Below are positions 9,083-19,862 of a DNA stretch of 64,000 nt, in pieces (within the stretch, counting starts at the first letter, position 1; every line of letters starts with the position of its first letter). Below the pieces are notes generated by a model. That model ran no database searches. It saw only the letters and a program-made list of their open reading frames with translations, and had not been told where the DNA came from. Origin of the DNA: Mesorhizobium sp. C432A (GTDB lineage Bacteria > Pseudomonadota > Alphaproteobacteria > Rhizobiales > Rhizobiaceae); NCBI RefSeq assembly GCF_030323145.1, contig NZ_CP100470.1:2335001-2399000 (forward strand). The letters run 5' to 3'. The position numbers were made by a program, and so were the translations under genes.

Positions 9083-9498
9083 GCGAAGGGCCAAACCTGC
9101 TTCTGGATACATGTGCGGTGATCTTTGTCGCCAACGATAGTCTGATCGATCCGCACGCAAGCCGGGAGATTTCGGAAGCGGCCTATGACGGCCGTCTGTA
9201 TCTTTCACCGATGTCGGCATGGGAGATCGGAATCGGCGTAGCCAAGGGTCGGCTCAATCTGCCATTGGCACCACTCGACTTCGTGGAGCGATTCATCGAG
9301 CGAATGTCGGCAAAGCTCAGCGCTATCTCACCAGCCATTCTGATTGCGTCATCCAACCTGCCCGGTCCGCCTCATGGTGATCCCATCGATCGGATACTGA
9401 TGGCAAGTGCGAGAGCGTTGGACATGGTTCTGGTGACGCGTGACGAGCCCATCCTTCGCTATGGCCGCAATGGCCATCTGCGCACCCTAGCCTGCTAA
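9079..9498 (+). CDS. PIN-domain ribonuclease toxin (VapC-like)
   Basis: A 139-residue single-domain PIN protein, expected to be a magnesium-dependent RNA-cutting toxin. Acidic residues of the active site are in place: D10 in LLLDTCAV, E49 in MSAWEIGI, D101/D104 in GDPIDRILMA and D122 in VTRDEPIL. Its start overlaps the stop of the upstream gene by four bases. The pair sits between the gamma-glutamylamide ligase and the aldehyde dehydrogenase of an otherwise tight cluster, and the aldehyde dehydrogenase start follows 14 bases after its stop, so the toxin transcript may read into catabolic genes. Confidence 0.85.
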   Translation: MSEGPNLLLDTCAVIFVANDSLIDPHASREISEAAYDGRLYLSPMSAWEIGIGVAKGRLNLPLAPLDFVERFIERMSAKLSAISPAILIASSNLPGPPHGDPIDRILMASARALDMVLVTRDEPILRYGRNGHLRTLAC

Positions 9499-9511
9499 CT
9501 TGGAGTATCCT

Positions 9512-10897
<1,386 letters not shown>

Positions 10898-10915
10898 TTT
10901 TTTGAAAGACAAGAC

Positions 10916-12088
10916 ATGTCCAAGCTGATCTCCAAATGGAACTACCCGACCACCGTCCGCTTCGGTGCCGGGCGCATCAAGGAACTGCCTGAGGTGCTCG
11001 CGGCCACCGGCATTAAGCGGCCGCTTTTCGTCACCGATCCGGGGTTGGCGAAACTGCCGGTCGTCGCTTCGACGCTGAAAATCCTCGACGACGCCAAGGT
11101 ATCCTATGGCGTGTTCTCCGAGGTGAAGCCGAACCCGGTCGATTCCAACCTCACCGCCGGGATCGCCGTGTTCAAGAAGGGCAAGCATGACGGCGTCATC
11201 GCCTTCGGCGGCGGTTCAGCGCTCGATCTCGGCAAGCTGATCGCGTTCCAGGCTGGCCAGACGCGGCCGATCTGGGACTTCGAGGATGTCGGCGACTGGT
11301 GGACGCGCGCCAATTCGGATGCCATCGCGCCGATCATAGCCGTGCCGACCACTGCCGGCACAGGCTCGGAAGTCGGGCGTGCCGGCGTCATCACCAATGA
11401 GGCGACGCACACTAAGAAGGTGATCTTCCATCCGAAGCTTTTGCCGGCAATCGTCATTGCCGATCCGGAACTGTCGGTCGGCATGCCCGGCTTCATCACC
11501 GCCGGCACCGGCATGGATGCGCTGGCGCACTGCCTCGAAGCCTATTGCGCGCCGGGCTATCACCCGATGGCCGACGGCATTGCGGTGGAAGGTGTGCGCC
11601 TGGTGTTCGAGAACCTGCCCAAGGCCTACGCCAACGGCAAGGACCTTGTCGCGCGCGCCCACATGATGAGTGCGGCCGCCATGGGTGCTGCCGCCTTCCA
11701 GAAGGGTCTTGGCGCCATCCACTCGCTGTCGCATCCGATCGGCGCGCTCTACGACACCCATCACGGCATGACGAATGCGGTGTTCATGCCCTATGTCTTG
11801 GCCTTCAATCGCGACTCCATCGAGGAGCGGATTGCCCGGCTCGCTGCCTATTGCGGCATCAAGGGTGGCTTCGACGGCTTTGCCAAAGCGATCATCAAGC
11901 TGCGCAAGGAATTGAAGGTGCCGCATGCGCTGCCCGATCTGATCAAGGGGCTCGACATGGACAAGAAGCGCAAAGGGCTGATCGCCGACATGGCGGTGGT
12001 CGATCCGACCGCCGGCGGCAACCCGGTCAGGCTGACCAAAAAGGCGGCGCTGACGCTGCTCGAGAACACTATCGCCGGCACTGTCTGA
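10916..12088 (+). CDS. iron-containing alcohol dehydrogenase
   Basis: A 390-residue group III alcohol dehydrogenase. NAD-binding GGGSALDLGK and PTTAGTGSEVGRAGV are followed by the metal ligands in GTGMDALAHCLEAY and in HSLSHPIGALYDTHHGM. The length is normal for the family. It ends the enzyme part of the cluster; 238 bases without a gene separate it from the ABC importer. That gap is AT-richer than the genes and holds a short GGCGTCC/GGACGCC inverted repeat at about 12,292-12,306, probably promoter sequence for the importer. Confidence 0.9.
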   Translation: MSKLISKWNYPTTVRFGAGRIKELPEVLAATGIKRPLFVTDPGLAKLPVVASTLKILDDAKVSYGVFSEVKPNPVDSNLTAGIAVFKKGKHDGVIAFGGGSALDLGKLIAFQAGQTRPIWDFEDVGDWWTRANSDAIAPIIAVPTTAGTGSEVGRAGVITNEATHTKKVIFHPKLLPAIVIADPELSVGMPGFITAGTGMDALAHCLEAYCAPGYHPMADGIAVEGVRLVFENLPKAYANGKDLVARAHMMSAAAMGAAAFQKGLGAIHSLSHPIGALYDTHHGMTNAVFMPYVLAFNRDSIEERIARLAAYCGIKGGFDGFAKAIIKLRKELKVPHALPDLIKGLDMDKKRKGLIADMAVVDPTAGGNPVRLTKKAALTLLENTIAGTV

Positions 12089-12326
12089 GGCGGTTTCTGC
12101 GCCGGACGTGATCTAAAAACGAAGGGAAAGGAAGGGCAAGGGGGCAAAAAGCAAGGCAATAAACCATTAGCCGGGAATTAAGTCGAGGCTAATTGCTACA
12201 GCCGGTTAAAAAGAGTTAACTTTTCGTACCGCCGGGGGCCAGTTTCAAAAAGCTTTCATCTGGCTGTCATATGAAACCGATACCGCATCGCAGGCGTCCA
12301 GGACGCCAGTTCAACGGAGAGAACAC

Positions 12327-13433
12327 ATGTTCAAGTTCACAGGGAAAGTGCTTTCCCTTTCGGCCGTCGCCCTCATGGCGACCTCTGCTATCTCGTCGGC
12401 CCAGTCCATGGATGAACTGGTTGCCGCTGCGAAGAAGGAAGGCCAGCTCACGACCATCGCGCTGCCGCATGACTGGTGCGGCTACGGCGCCGTCATCGAC
12501 GGCTTCAAGGCAAAGTATCCTGAGATCACCATCAACGAACTCAACCCCGATGCCGGCTCCGGCGACGAGGTCGAGGCGATCAAGGCCAACAAGGACAACA
12601 AGGGCCCGCAGGCGCCCGACGTCATCGACGTTGGCCTGTCCTTCGGCCCGACCGCCAAGGCTGACGGCCTGATCCAGCCCTACAAAGTGTCGACCTGGGA
12701 CTCGATCCCCGACAGCGCCAAGGATGCCGATGGTTACTGGACCGGCGACTACTATGGCGTGCTATCCTTCCTGGTGAACAAGGACCTCGTCAAGGAAGCG
12801 CCGGCTGACTGGGCTGACCTGCTGAAGCCGGAATTCGCCAACACCGTGGCGCTTGCCGGCGACCCGCGCGCCTCGAACCAGGCCATCCAGGCCGTCTACG
12901 CGGCCGGCATTTCCGGTGGTGCGGCTGCCGGCGAAGCTGCTGGCACTGCTGGTCTCGACTTCTTCAAGAAGCTTAACGCCGCCGGCAATTTCGTGCCGGT
13001 CATCGGCAAACCGGCGACCCTGGCACAAGGCCAAACGCCGATCCTGGTGACCTGGGATTACAATGCACTTGCCGGTCGCGACACGCTGAAGGGCAATCCG
13101 CCCGTCGACGTCGTCGTGCCGAAGACCGGTGTCGTTGCCGGCGTCTATGTGCAGGCGATCAGTGCTTTCGCACCGCATCCGAACGCTGCCAAGCTCTGGC
13201 TGGAGTATCTCTACTCCGACGAAGGCCAGATCGGCTGGCTGAAGGGCTATTGCCACCCGATCCGCTTCAACGATCTTGCCAAGAACGGCAAGCTCCCGGC
13301 GGACGTGATGGCCAAGCTGCCGCCGGCCGAGGCTTACGCTGCCGCGGTGTTCCCGACGCTGGACGAGCAGGGCAAGGCAAAGGAAGCCGTCACCAAGAAC
13401 TGGGATGCCGTCGTCGGCGCCAACGTCAAGTAA
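12327..13433 (+). CDS. ABC importer periplasmic binding protein (spermidine/putrescine/Fe3+ type)
   Basis: A 368-residue secreted solute-binding protein. Residues 1-25 form a signal peptide (FKFTGKVLSLSAVALMATSA, cleaved near SSAQS). The mature part starts with MDELVAAAKKEGQLTTIALP and contains PDVIDVGLSFGPTAKADG and YYGVLSFLVNKDLVKEAPADWADLL, typical of the family 1 binding proteins that serve polyamines, iron or thiamine. GGAGAG lies eight bases before the start. It is the first gene of a four-gene importer. Its place after the amine enzymes suggests an amine or its glutamyl adduct as ligand, but sequence alone cannot exclude iron or phosphonates. Confidence 0.88.
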   Translation: MFKFTGKVLSLSAVALMATSAISSAQSMDELVAAAKKEGQLTTIALPHDWCGYGAVIDGFKAKYPEITINELNPDAGSGDEVEAIKANKDNKGPQAPDVIDVGLSFGPTAKADGLIQPYKVSTWDSIPDSAKDADGYWTGDYYGVLSFLVNKDLVKEAPADWADLLKPEFANTVALAGDPRASNQAIQAVYAAGISGGAAAGEAAGTAGLDFFKKLNAAGNFVPVIGKPATLAQGQTPILVTWDYNALAGRDTLKGNPPVDVVVPKTGVVAGVYVQAISAFAPHPNAAKLWLEYLYSDEGQIGWLKGYCHPIRFNDLAKNGKLPADVMAKLPPAEAYAAAVFPTLDEQGKAKEAVTKNWDAVVGANVK

Positions 13434-13445
13434 GGCTTGAAACCA

Positions 13446-13471
13446 ACCGGGCGGCCTCGCGGCCGCCCGGT
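13446..13471 (+). other. stem-loop between binding protein and permease genes
   Basis: A perfect 11-pair stem (ACCGGGCGGCC / GGCCGCCCGGT) with a TCGC tetraloop begins 12 bases after the binding-protein stop. No T run follows. Such hairpins commonly protect the upstream message so that binding protein is made in excess over membrane components. Confidence 0.6.
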
Positions 13472-13496
13472 GTTCCTCGGAGACGGTAGCCGGCGC

Positions 13497-14411
13497 ATGA
13501 CAGATATCTCGCTTTCCGATCACGCAGTTGCCGGGAAGACCGCGCCCCCCAGCGAGGCGCGTGCAATGCGACTGCCGACGCAATGGCTCGGCGTTGCGCC
13601 ATTCTTCATCTTCGCCATCATGTTCCTGATCCTACCCACGCTCTATCTGATGCTGGGTGCATTCCAGAACGATGCCGGCGAATTCACGTTCGAAAACATA
13701 GCAGCACTGGCGCAGCCATCGATTGTCGCCGCCTACTGGATCTCGCTCAAGGTCAGCCTTTCCTCGTCGCTGATCGGCGCCTTCGCAGGTCTCGGCATCG
13801 CCATCGCCATCGTGCGCGGCGGCCTGCCGGAGTGGATACGTTCGGCGACGCTGACATTCTCCGGCGTGGCTTCCAATTTCGCCGGCGTACCGCTGGCCTT
13901 CGCCTTCATCGCCACGCTCGGACGCCTCGGTCTCGCCACGGTGCTGCTCAACACCGTGTTCGGCCTCAACATTTATGCGCACGGCTTCAACATCCTATCG
14001 TTCTGGGGTCTGACGCTGACCTATGTCTATTTCCAGATTCCCCTAATGGTGGTCATCATCACGCCGGCGATCGACGGCTTGAAGAAGGAGTGGGGCGAGG
14101 CTGCGGCGACGCTTGGCGCCACCCAGACGCAATACTGGCGCATGGTGGTCATCCCGGTGATCTGGCCGAGTTTCCTCGGCACGGTCATCCTGCTCTTCGC
14201 CAATGCCTTCGGCGCCATCGCCACCGCCTATGCGCTGACCGGCTCTTCACTCAACATCGTGCCGATCCTGCTCTATGCGCAGATACGCGGTGACGTGCTG
14301 CACAATGCCCATCTCGGCTATGCGATCGCCTTCGGCATGATCGTCATCACCGGGCTGGCCAATGTCTTCTACATCTGGTTCCGGACGCGCTCGGAGAGGT
14401 GGCTGAAATGA
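13497..14411 (+). CDS. ABC importer permease 1
   Basis: A 304-residue inner-membrane permease with about six transmembrane segments. The ATPase-docking EAA motif is visible as EWGEAAATLGATQTQYWRMVVIP in the C-terminal third. The start at 13497 is the first ATG giving a short cytoplasmic N-terminus before WLGVAPFFIFAIMFLIL; GGAG lies 15 bases upstream, so the exact start is uncertain by a few codons. Its stop overlaps the next permease start (ATGA). Confidence 0.88.
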   Translation: MTDISLSDHAVAGKTAPPSEARAMRLPTQWLGVAPFFIFAIMFLILPTLYLMLGAFQNDAGEFTFENIAALAQPSIVAAYWISLKVSLSSSLIGAFAGLGIAIAIVRGGLPEWIRSATLTFSGVASNFAGVPLAFAFIATLGRLGLATVLLNTVFGLNIYAHGFNILSFWGLTLTYVYFQIPLMVVIITPAIDGLKKEWGEAAATLGATQTQYWRMVVIPVIWPSFLGTVILLFANAFGAIATAYALTGSSLNIVPILLYAQIRGDVLHNAHLGYAIAFGMIVITGLANVFYIWFRTRSERWLK

Positions 14412-15199
14412 AGTCCGGAAAATTCTGGGCCTGGGTCGTCTTCGGGCTGGGTGGGGCCTATTTCTTCATTCCGCTGATCGCGACGGTGGAATTTTCCTTG
14501 CGCATGCGGCGCGGCGCTTATTCCTTCGACGCCTATCAGATCGTGCTTGGCGACCCTCGTTTTCAGGCGACCTTTGGCTACTCAGTGCTTGCCGCCATCT
14601 TCACCATCATTCTGGGCGTGTTGATCGTGGTGCCCGCCGCCTACTGGATTCGACTGCGCCTGCCGCAACTGCGGCCGATCGTAGAGTTCATCACGCTGCT
14701 GCCGCTAGTCATTCCCGCCATCGTCATCGTCTTCGGCTATATCAGGATGTACGGTTCGAATTCGCCGCTGCCGTTCCTGGCGACCGACATGGGCACAAAT
14801 GCCTTGCTGGTCATCGGCTATGCAATGCTGGCGCTGCCCTACATGTATCGCGCGGTCGATACCGGACTGCGCACCATCGACGTCAGGACGCTGACCGAAG
14901 CGGCGCAGATCCTTGGCGCCGGTTGGGGCACGATCATTGGTCGTGTGATCCTGCCCAATGTGCTGATCGCCGTGCTGTCGGGCGCCTTCCTTACCTTCGC
15001 CATCGTCATTGGCGAATTCACCATGGCCAGCTTGCTCAACCGGCCCGCCTTCGGCCCCTATCTTCAAAACGTTGGCGCCAACCGCGCCTATGAGCCGGCG
15101 GCGCTTGCCATCATCGCCTTCGCCATCACCTGGGGCTGTATGTCGCTGATCCAGATCCTGTCCCGTTTCGCGCCGAGATCGGCGAACCGCCCGAACTGA
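14408..15199 (+). CDS. ABC importer permease 2
   Basis: A 263-residue permease with about six membrane segments, pairing with the product of the gene before it. Its docking loop reads LTEAAQILGAGWGTIIGRVILP, the EAA motif. Translation is coupled to permease 1 by a four-base overlap at 14,408-14,411. The shorter length and N-terminal segment (FWAWVVFGLGGAYFFIPLIATVEF) are typical of the PotC-like half. Confidence 0.88.
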   Translation: MKSGKFWAWVVFGLGGAYFFIPLIATVEFSLRMRRGAYSFDAYQIVLGDPRFQATFGYSVLAAIFTIILGVLIVVPAAYWIRLRLPQLRPIVEFITLLPLVIPAIVIVFGYIRMYGSNSPLPFLATDMGTNALLVIGYAMLALPYMYRAVDTGLRTIDVRTLTEAAQILGAGWGTIIGRVILPNVLIAVLSGAFLTFAIVIGEFTMASLLNRPAFGPYLQNVGANRAYEPAALAIIAFAITWGCMSLIQILSRFAPRSANRPN

Positions 15200-15229
15200 T
15201 CGACAAAGTACTGATCGAAAGAAAAAGCC

Positions 15230-16294
15230 ATGGCCGAACCATTCCTCTCCATCCAGCATGTGCGAAAATCCTTCGGCGCCACCACCGTGGTCGAAGATTT
15301 CAATCTTGATGTCGAGCCGGGCGAGTTCGTTTCCTTCCTTGGGCCATCGGGTTGCGGCAAGACCACCGTGCTGCGCATGGTCGCCGGTTTCGAAGAGCCG
15401 TCGGCGGGCAAGATCGTCGTCGCAGGCAAGGACATTACGCGGCTGAAGCCCAACCAGCGCAATGTCGGTATGGTGTTCCAGGCTTACGCGCTGTTCCCGA
15501 ACCTGACCGTGGCGCAAAATATCGGCTTCGGCCTGAAGGTCGCCGGCATGGCAAGGGCAGAGATCGATTCCCGGGTCGCCGAGATGCTCGACATCATCAA
15601 GTTGCCGCAGATGGCAGACCGCTATCCCTATCAGCTCTCAGGCGGCCAGCAGCAGCGTATCGCGCTGGCGCGTGCCATCGCGCCGAAGCCGAAGCTGCTT
15701 TTGCTCGACGAGCCGCTGTCGGCGCTCGACGCCAAGGTGCGCGTCTCGCTGCGCGAGGAAATCCGCTCGATCCAGAAGAAGCTCGGCATCACCACCATCT
15801 TCGTCACACATGACCAGGAAGAGGCGCTGTCGATCTCGGACCGCATCGCGGTGATGTATGGCGGCAAGGCCGAGCAGGTCGGCACGCCGTTCGAGATCTA
15901 CAACCGGCCGGCGACCAAGTTCGTCGCCAATTTCGTCGGCACGCTGAACGTGCTCGAAGGCAAGGTCACTGACGCCGCGGCCGGCACGGTGCAAGTCAAC
16001 ACGCAGGAAGTCTCGCTCAAGGGCAAGCTCAACGGCTCGAAGTCCGGTGACACCCTGTCGCTGGCGCTGCGTCCCGAGGCGATTTCGCTAGGGCGCCAGC
16101 CCGGTCGCGATTCAAGCCTGTCGGGCGAAATCTCCGAAGTGCACTTCCTCGGCTCGGTGATCCGCGTTCGCGTCGGCATCGGCGGCAACACGGTGTCGCT
16201 CGACACCTTCAACAGCCCGGCCACACCACCGCCGGCTGTTGGCGAGAAGGCGGAGATATCGTTTTCATCGAGCGACATGCTGGTGCTGCACTAG
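15230..16294 (+). CDS. ABC importer ATPase (PotA-like)
   Basis: A 354-residue ATP-binding subunit with Walker A GPSGCGKTT (about residue 41), Q-loop MVFQAYALFP, signature LSGGQQQR, Walker B LLLLDEPLSALD and H-loop FVTHDQEEAL. The C-terminal 110 residues form a TOBE-type regulatory domain (SLALRPEAISLGRQ). It completes the importer; the stop is followed by a 150-base gap with no convincing gene. In that gap a minus-strand open stretch of about 30 codons (about 16,337-16,425) was seen but has no start or partner. Confidence 0.92.
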   Translation: MAEPFLSIQHVRKSFGATTVVEDFNLDVEPGEFVSFLGPSGCGKTTVLRMVAGFEEPSAGKIVVAGKDITRLKPNQRNVGMVFQAYALFPNLTVAQNIGFGLKVAGMARAEIDSRVAEMLDIIKLPQMADRYPYQLSGGQQQRIALARAIAPKPKLLLLDEPLSALDAKVRVSLREEIRSIQKKLGITTIFVTHDQEEALSISDRIAVMYGGKAEQVGTPFEIYNRPATKFVANFVGTLNVLEGKVTDAAAGTVQVNTQEVSLKGKLNGSKSGDTLSLALRPEAISLGRQPGRDSSLSGEISEVHFLGSVIRVRVGIGGNTVSLDTFNSPATPPPAVGEKAEISFSSSDMLVLH

Positions 16295-16446
16295 TAAAAG
16301 CAGCATCCCAAGGGAACCGAGACGGTCGAATCAGGCCAGCGCGATGAACGGCCGTATCCTGCCAAGGTCGGGCGTTTGCTGGACAATCAACAGCATCTTG
16401 CCATCCAGCCACTGCCCATGATGCCGCTTCGCCGCTACGATGGGCC

Positions 16447-18000
16447 ATGGCGCTATTCGAACTTACCCTCATCCTGCTTCTGGCTGCCGTCGCGCTGACG
16501 GCGCTGTCGCGGCGGCTGGAAATTCCCTATCCGTCCCTGCTGGCTCTGGCCGGCGTCGCGATTGCCTTCGTACCCGGTGCGCCGACGATCGAGATCGATC
16601 CGGAGCTGGCGCTTGCCCTGTTCATCGCGCCGGTGCTTCTCGACGCCGCCTATGACACGTCGCTGCGCGACCTCAAGCGCTACCGGCTGTCGCTCGCGTT
16701 GCTCGCGCTGGGCGCCGTGGTCTTCACCACCGTGGTGGTTGCCTTGGTCGGCTGGAAGATGGCCGGCCTGCCGATCGCGGCGGCAATCGCGCTTGGCGCC
16801 ATCGTCGCGCCACCGGATGCGGTGGCCGCATCCGCCGTGCTCAGCCAGTTCAAGGTACCGCACCGCATCACCGCCATCCTGCAGGGCGAGAGCCTGCTCA
16901 ACGATGCCACGGCGCTGCTGATCTACCGGCTGGCGGTTTCGGCCGCGCTTGGCACGATCATGCTCAGCAACGCCGTTCCGGTGATCCTGCTGGCAACGAT
17001 CGGCAGTGTGATCGCGGGCTATCTGTTTGGCCGCGTCTCGCTGCTGGCGCTCGGCCGCATCGAGGATGCGGCGAGCAGCACGGTGGTGCAGTTTGCCGGA
17101 ACCTTCGCCGTGTGGATCATCGCCGACAGGCTCGGCCTTTCCGCCATCATCACCATCGTCGTCTATGCCATGACCATTGCGCGCAGGGCGCCGCGCCAGT
17201 CGTCGGCGAGACGCCGCGTCAGCACCTATTCGGTCTGGGAGTCGGCGGTGTTCGTGCTCAACGTGCTGGCTTTCGTGCTGATGGGCCTGCAGGCACGCAC
17301 GATCGTTGGCAGGCTGGCCGGCGACGGGCAAGGCGAAGCATTCCTTTTCGCCGCAACGGTGCTGGTCGTCGTTATCGTCGCGCGCCTTGTCTGGGTGGCG
17401 AGTTACGTCGCGATCATCCGGTGGCTTGCCCGCTTCGGCAGCCAAGAGGCAAGGCGGGAATTGCCGACGTTCGGCGGCGCCGTCATTGTCGGCTGGTGCG
17501 GCATGCGTGGGTTGGTGACGCTGGTGGTGGCCATTGCGCTGCCGGCCGATTTTCCCGGCCGCGACCCGATCGTGCTTGCCGCCTTCGCGGTGGTGCTGGG
17601 CACGCTGGTGCTGCAAGGCATGACGCTGAAGCCGCTGCTGCGCTGGATCAACTTCGACCCCGATAGAACCGTCGACAATGAGGTGGCGCAGGCGCGCGTC
17701 GCCATCATGCAGGCAGCACTGGACGTGCTGAGCCGCAAGACATCTGCGGCCGCCGCCGTCGTGCGCGAACAGTATGAAGCGCAGCGCCTGATTGCGGAAA
17801 ACCCGGAGGACGCTCAGGCCGCGACCGAATACGACCGGCTGCGCCTCTATGCCATCAACCGCCAGCGCGACACGCTCGAGGAGTTGCGCAGCAACGGCAC
17901 GATCGGCGACGAAGCCTACCACCGGCTGGAGGAAGAGATCGACTGGGCCGAACTGGCGGCATCGCCGGCGGGCCGGTTCCAGCCGCTGACCACATCATAG
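16447..18000 (+). CDS. Na+/H+ antiporter (CPA1 family)
   Basis: A 517-residue cation/proton exchanger. About 12 hydrophobic segments cover residues 1-400, with the conserved PPDAVAAS and GESLLNDATALLIYR blocks that carry the ion-binding acidic residues, and WCGMRGLVTLVVAIALP further on. The C-terminal 110 residues are a charged, helical cytoplasmic tail (EQYEAQRLIAENPEDAQ) as in bacterial NhaP/YjcE-like proteins. It is a single gene with its own upstream gap and appears unrelated to the catabolic clusters; it should help in pH and sodium control. Confidence 0.9.
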   Translation: MALFELTLILLLAAVALTALSRRLEIPYPSLLALAGVAIAFVPGAPTIEIDPELALALFIAPVLLDAAYDTSLRDLKRYRLSLALLALGAVVFTTVVVALVGWKMAGLPIAAAIALGAIVAPPDAVAASAVLSQFKVPHRITAILQGESLLNDATALLIYRLAVSAALGTIMLSNAVPVILLATIGSVIAGYLFGRVSLLALGRIEDAASSTVVQFAGTFAVWIIADRLGLSAIITIVVYAMTIARRAPRQSSARRRVSTYSVWESAVFVLNVLAFVLMGLQARTIVGRLAGDGQGEAFLFAATVLVVVIVARLVWVASYVAIIRWLARFGSQEARRELPTFGGAVIVGWCGMRGLVTLVVAIALPADFPGRDPIVLAAFAVVLGTLVLQGMTLKPLLRWINFDPDRTVDNEVAQARVAIMQAALDVLSRKTSAAAAVVREQYEAQRLIAENPEDAQAATEYDRLRLYAINRQRDTLEELRSNGTIGDEAYHRLEEEIDWAELAASPAGRFQPLTTS

Positions 18001-18088
18001 ACGCTGGCCCAGTTCCGCCGTCGTGCCGGTACATTGCAACCCGTCTGCCGAACCGCTACTGCCAAAGCGAAATTGAGCCGGATAAGCA

Positions 18089-18997
18089 ATGAAGCTGGTC
18101 AGCTACAACATCCAGTACGGGTTCGGCGGCGATGGCCGTTACGATCTTTCGCGCTGCACCAAGCTGGTCGACGGCGCCGATATCATCGCGCTGCAGGAGG
18201 TCGAGCGGCATTGGCAGCGCACCAATGAGGACGACCAGCCGGAGGTCCTGTCCAAGCTGCTGCCTAGCTATTACTGGGTCTATGGCCCGGCCTTCGACAT
18301 GGACGCCAGTGAGCAGCGCGACGGCCGGGTGGTCAACCGCCGCCGCCAGTTCGGCACCATGCTGCTGTCGAAGCTGCCGATCGCCTGGTCGCGGCTGCAC
18401 GCGCTGCCCATGCGCCGCACGCTGCGGCCGCTCAACACGCGCAACGCCGCGCTCGAATGCATGATCCGCACGCCGGCCGGACCGGTAAGGGTCCTGTCGC
18501 TGCATCTCGCCCATATCGCGGCGGAGGAGCGTCTGGAGCAGATCGACTATCTCTTGGCCGAGCATCGCCGCGCGCCGTTCGAGGGAGGCCCGTGGAGCGG
18601 CGCGGACGATGAGCCTTCGCGCAACTGGACCAGTGGCGAGGCCGAGCCGGAGAACCCGACGGCGGCGATCTGGATGGGCGATTTCAACATGGAGCCTGGC
18701 AGCGCCGAATACAGCCGCATCGTCGGCAGCACGCCCTATCATCGCGGGGCAGCTTATCTCGACGGCTTTGTTGATGCCGCTGCCGTCGCTAGCGAGCCGG
18801 CTGCCGATTTCCACACCCATGTGAAAACGATCGACGGGAAAGTGGCAAAACGCCGGCTCGACCATTGCTTCGTCGGCGGTATGTTCGCGGACCGTGTGCG
18901 CTCGGTCAGTGCCGATATAGGCGAGATCGCTTCAGACCATTTTCCGGTCCGGATCGATATCGATCTCGAAACGCCTTTGAGCTCAGGAGATCGGTGA
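18089..18997 (+). CDS. endonuclease/exonuclease/phosphatase-family metal-dependent hydrolase
   Basis: A 302-residue protein of the EEP fold. The metal and phosphate ligands appear in order: SYNIQYG (Asn), IIALQEVER (Glu), LSLHLAH (His), WMGDFNMEPG (Asp and Asn) and SDHFPVRID (Asp-His). There is no signal peptide, so it acts in the cytoplasm. Family members cut phosphodiesters in DNA, RNA, sphingomyelin or sugar phosphates; nothing here selects among these. An insert around residues 165-190 rich in Gly, Glu and Pro is not part of the core. The next gene starts eight bases after its stop. Confidence 0.85.
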   Translation: MKLVSYNIQYGFGGDGRYDLSRCTKLVDGADIIALQEVERHWQRTNEDDQPEVLSKLLPSYYWVYGPAFDMDASEQRDGRVVNRRRQFGTMLLSKLPIAWSRLHALPMRRTLRPLNTRNAALECMIRTPAGPVRVLSLHLAHIAAEERLEQIDYLLAEHRRAPFEGGPWSGADDEPSRNWTSGEAEPENPTAAIWMGDFNMEPGSAEYSRIVGSTPYHRGAAYLDGFVDAAAVASEPAADFHTHVKTIDGKVAKRRLDHCFVGGMFADRVRSVSADIGEIASDHFPVRIDIDLETPLSSGDR

Positions 18998-19004
18998 GCC
19001 CTCA

Positions 19005-19850
19005 ATGACGCTTTTCGTCTTTTTCGCGGTGCTTGCCGCCGCCGCCATGCACGCGATCTGGAACGCGCTGGTCAAGGTGCATCTCGATCGCTTCCTGTCG
19101 ATCACGCTGATGACGCTGGGCATGGGTTTTGCCGCACTGTTCGTGCTGCCCTTCGTCGAGTTTCCAAAGGCCGCGGTATGGCCCTTTATAATCGCCTCGG
19201 TGCTCTTTCACATGGGCTACCGGACCTTCCTCATCGGCGCCTACAAGGCAGGCGACTTTGCCCAAACCTATCCGCTGGCGCGCGGTACGGCGCCGCTTTT
19301 GACCGCCCTCGGCGGCGTTGTCGTGGTGCAGGAGATGCCGGCGCCTTTCGCCATCCTCGGCATCCTGCTGCTGTCGGCCGGCACGCTGGTGATGTCGTTT
19401 CGCGGCGGCGCGCATCTGGAGCGGATCAATGTGCGGGCGGTCGGCTTTGCGCTCGGCACTTCGATCTTTATATCCAGCTACACGCTCTCCGACGGCAGCG
19501 GCGCGCGGCTGGCCGCAACGGCAACGAGCTATGCCGCATGGCTGTTCATCTGCGATGCCACGTGGGCGCTGGTGCTGTGCCTCATCTTTCGCGGGCCCAA
19601 GGCGCTGCCCGTGCTGGCGCGTGACTGGAAAGCAGGCCTGTTCACCGGCGTGCTCAGCGGCGCGGCCTACTGGATCGTCATGTGGGCGATGACCAAGGCG
19701 CCGATCGCCTCGGTGGCGTCGTTGCGGGAGACGTCGATTCTGTTTGCCATGATGATCTCGGTTTTCGCGCTCGGCGAGAAAATGACAGGCTGGCGCGGCG
19801 CCGCCGCGCTCAGCATCGTCGCCGGTGTCGTGGCCCTCAGACTGGGCTGA
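19005..19850 (+). CDS. EamA/DMT-family transporter
   Basis: A 281-residue inner-membrane protein with about ten helices and the internal repeat of two five-helix EamA halves. The first half contains MHAIWNALVKVHLDRF and RTFLIGAYKAGDFAQTYPLARG, the second SYTLSDGSGARLAA and ASLRETSILFAMMISVFALGEK, which are the equivalent conserved helices. Members export amino acids or other metabolites. It is eight bases after the hydrolase gene and may be co-transcribed with it. Confidence 0.88.
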   Translation: MTLFVFFAVLAAAAMHAIWNALVKVHLDRFLSITLMTLGMGFAALFVLPFVEFPKAAVWPFIIASVLFHMGYRTFLIGAYKAGDFAQTYPLARGTAPLLTALGGVVVVQEMPAPFAILGILLLSAGTLVMSFRGGAHLERINVRAVGFALGTSIFISSYTLSDGSGARLAATATSYAAWLFICDATWALVLCLIFRGPKALPVLARDWKAGLFTGVLSGAAYWIVMWAMTKAPIASVASLRETSILFAMMISVFALGEKMTGWRGAAALSIVAGVVALRLG

Positions 19851-19862
19851 GAGCCTGATACT

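Noticed and set aside
16337..16425. Minus-strand stretch reading QWLDGKMLLIVQQTPDLGRI and ending in a stop
   Set aside because: It looks like a gene end, but there is no start, ribosome site or upstream continuation; too short to call a remnant.
16453..17922. A 489-codon minus-strand frame
   Set aside because: Shadow of the Na+/H+ antiporter; rich in His, Asp and Arg without any motif.
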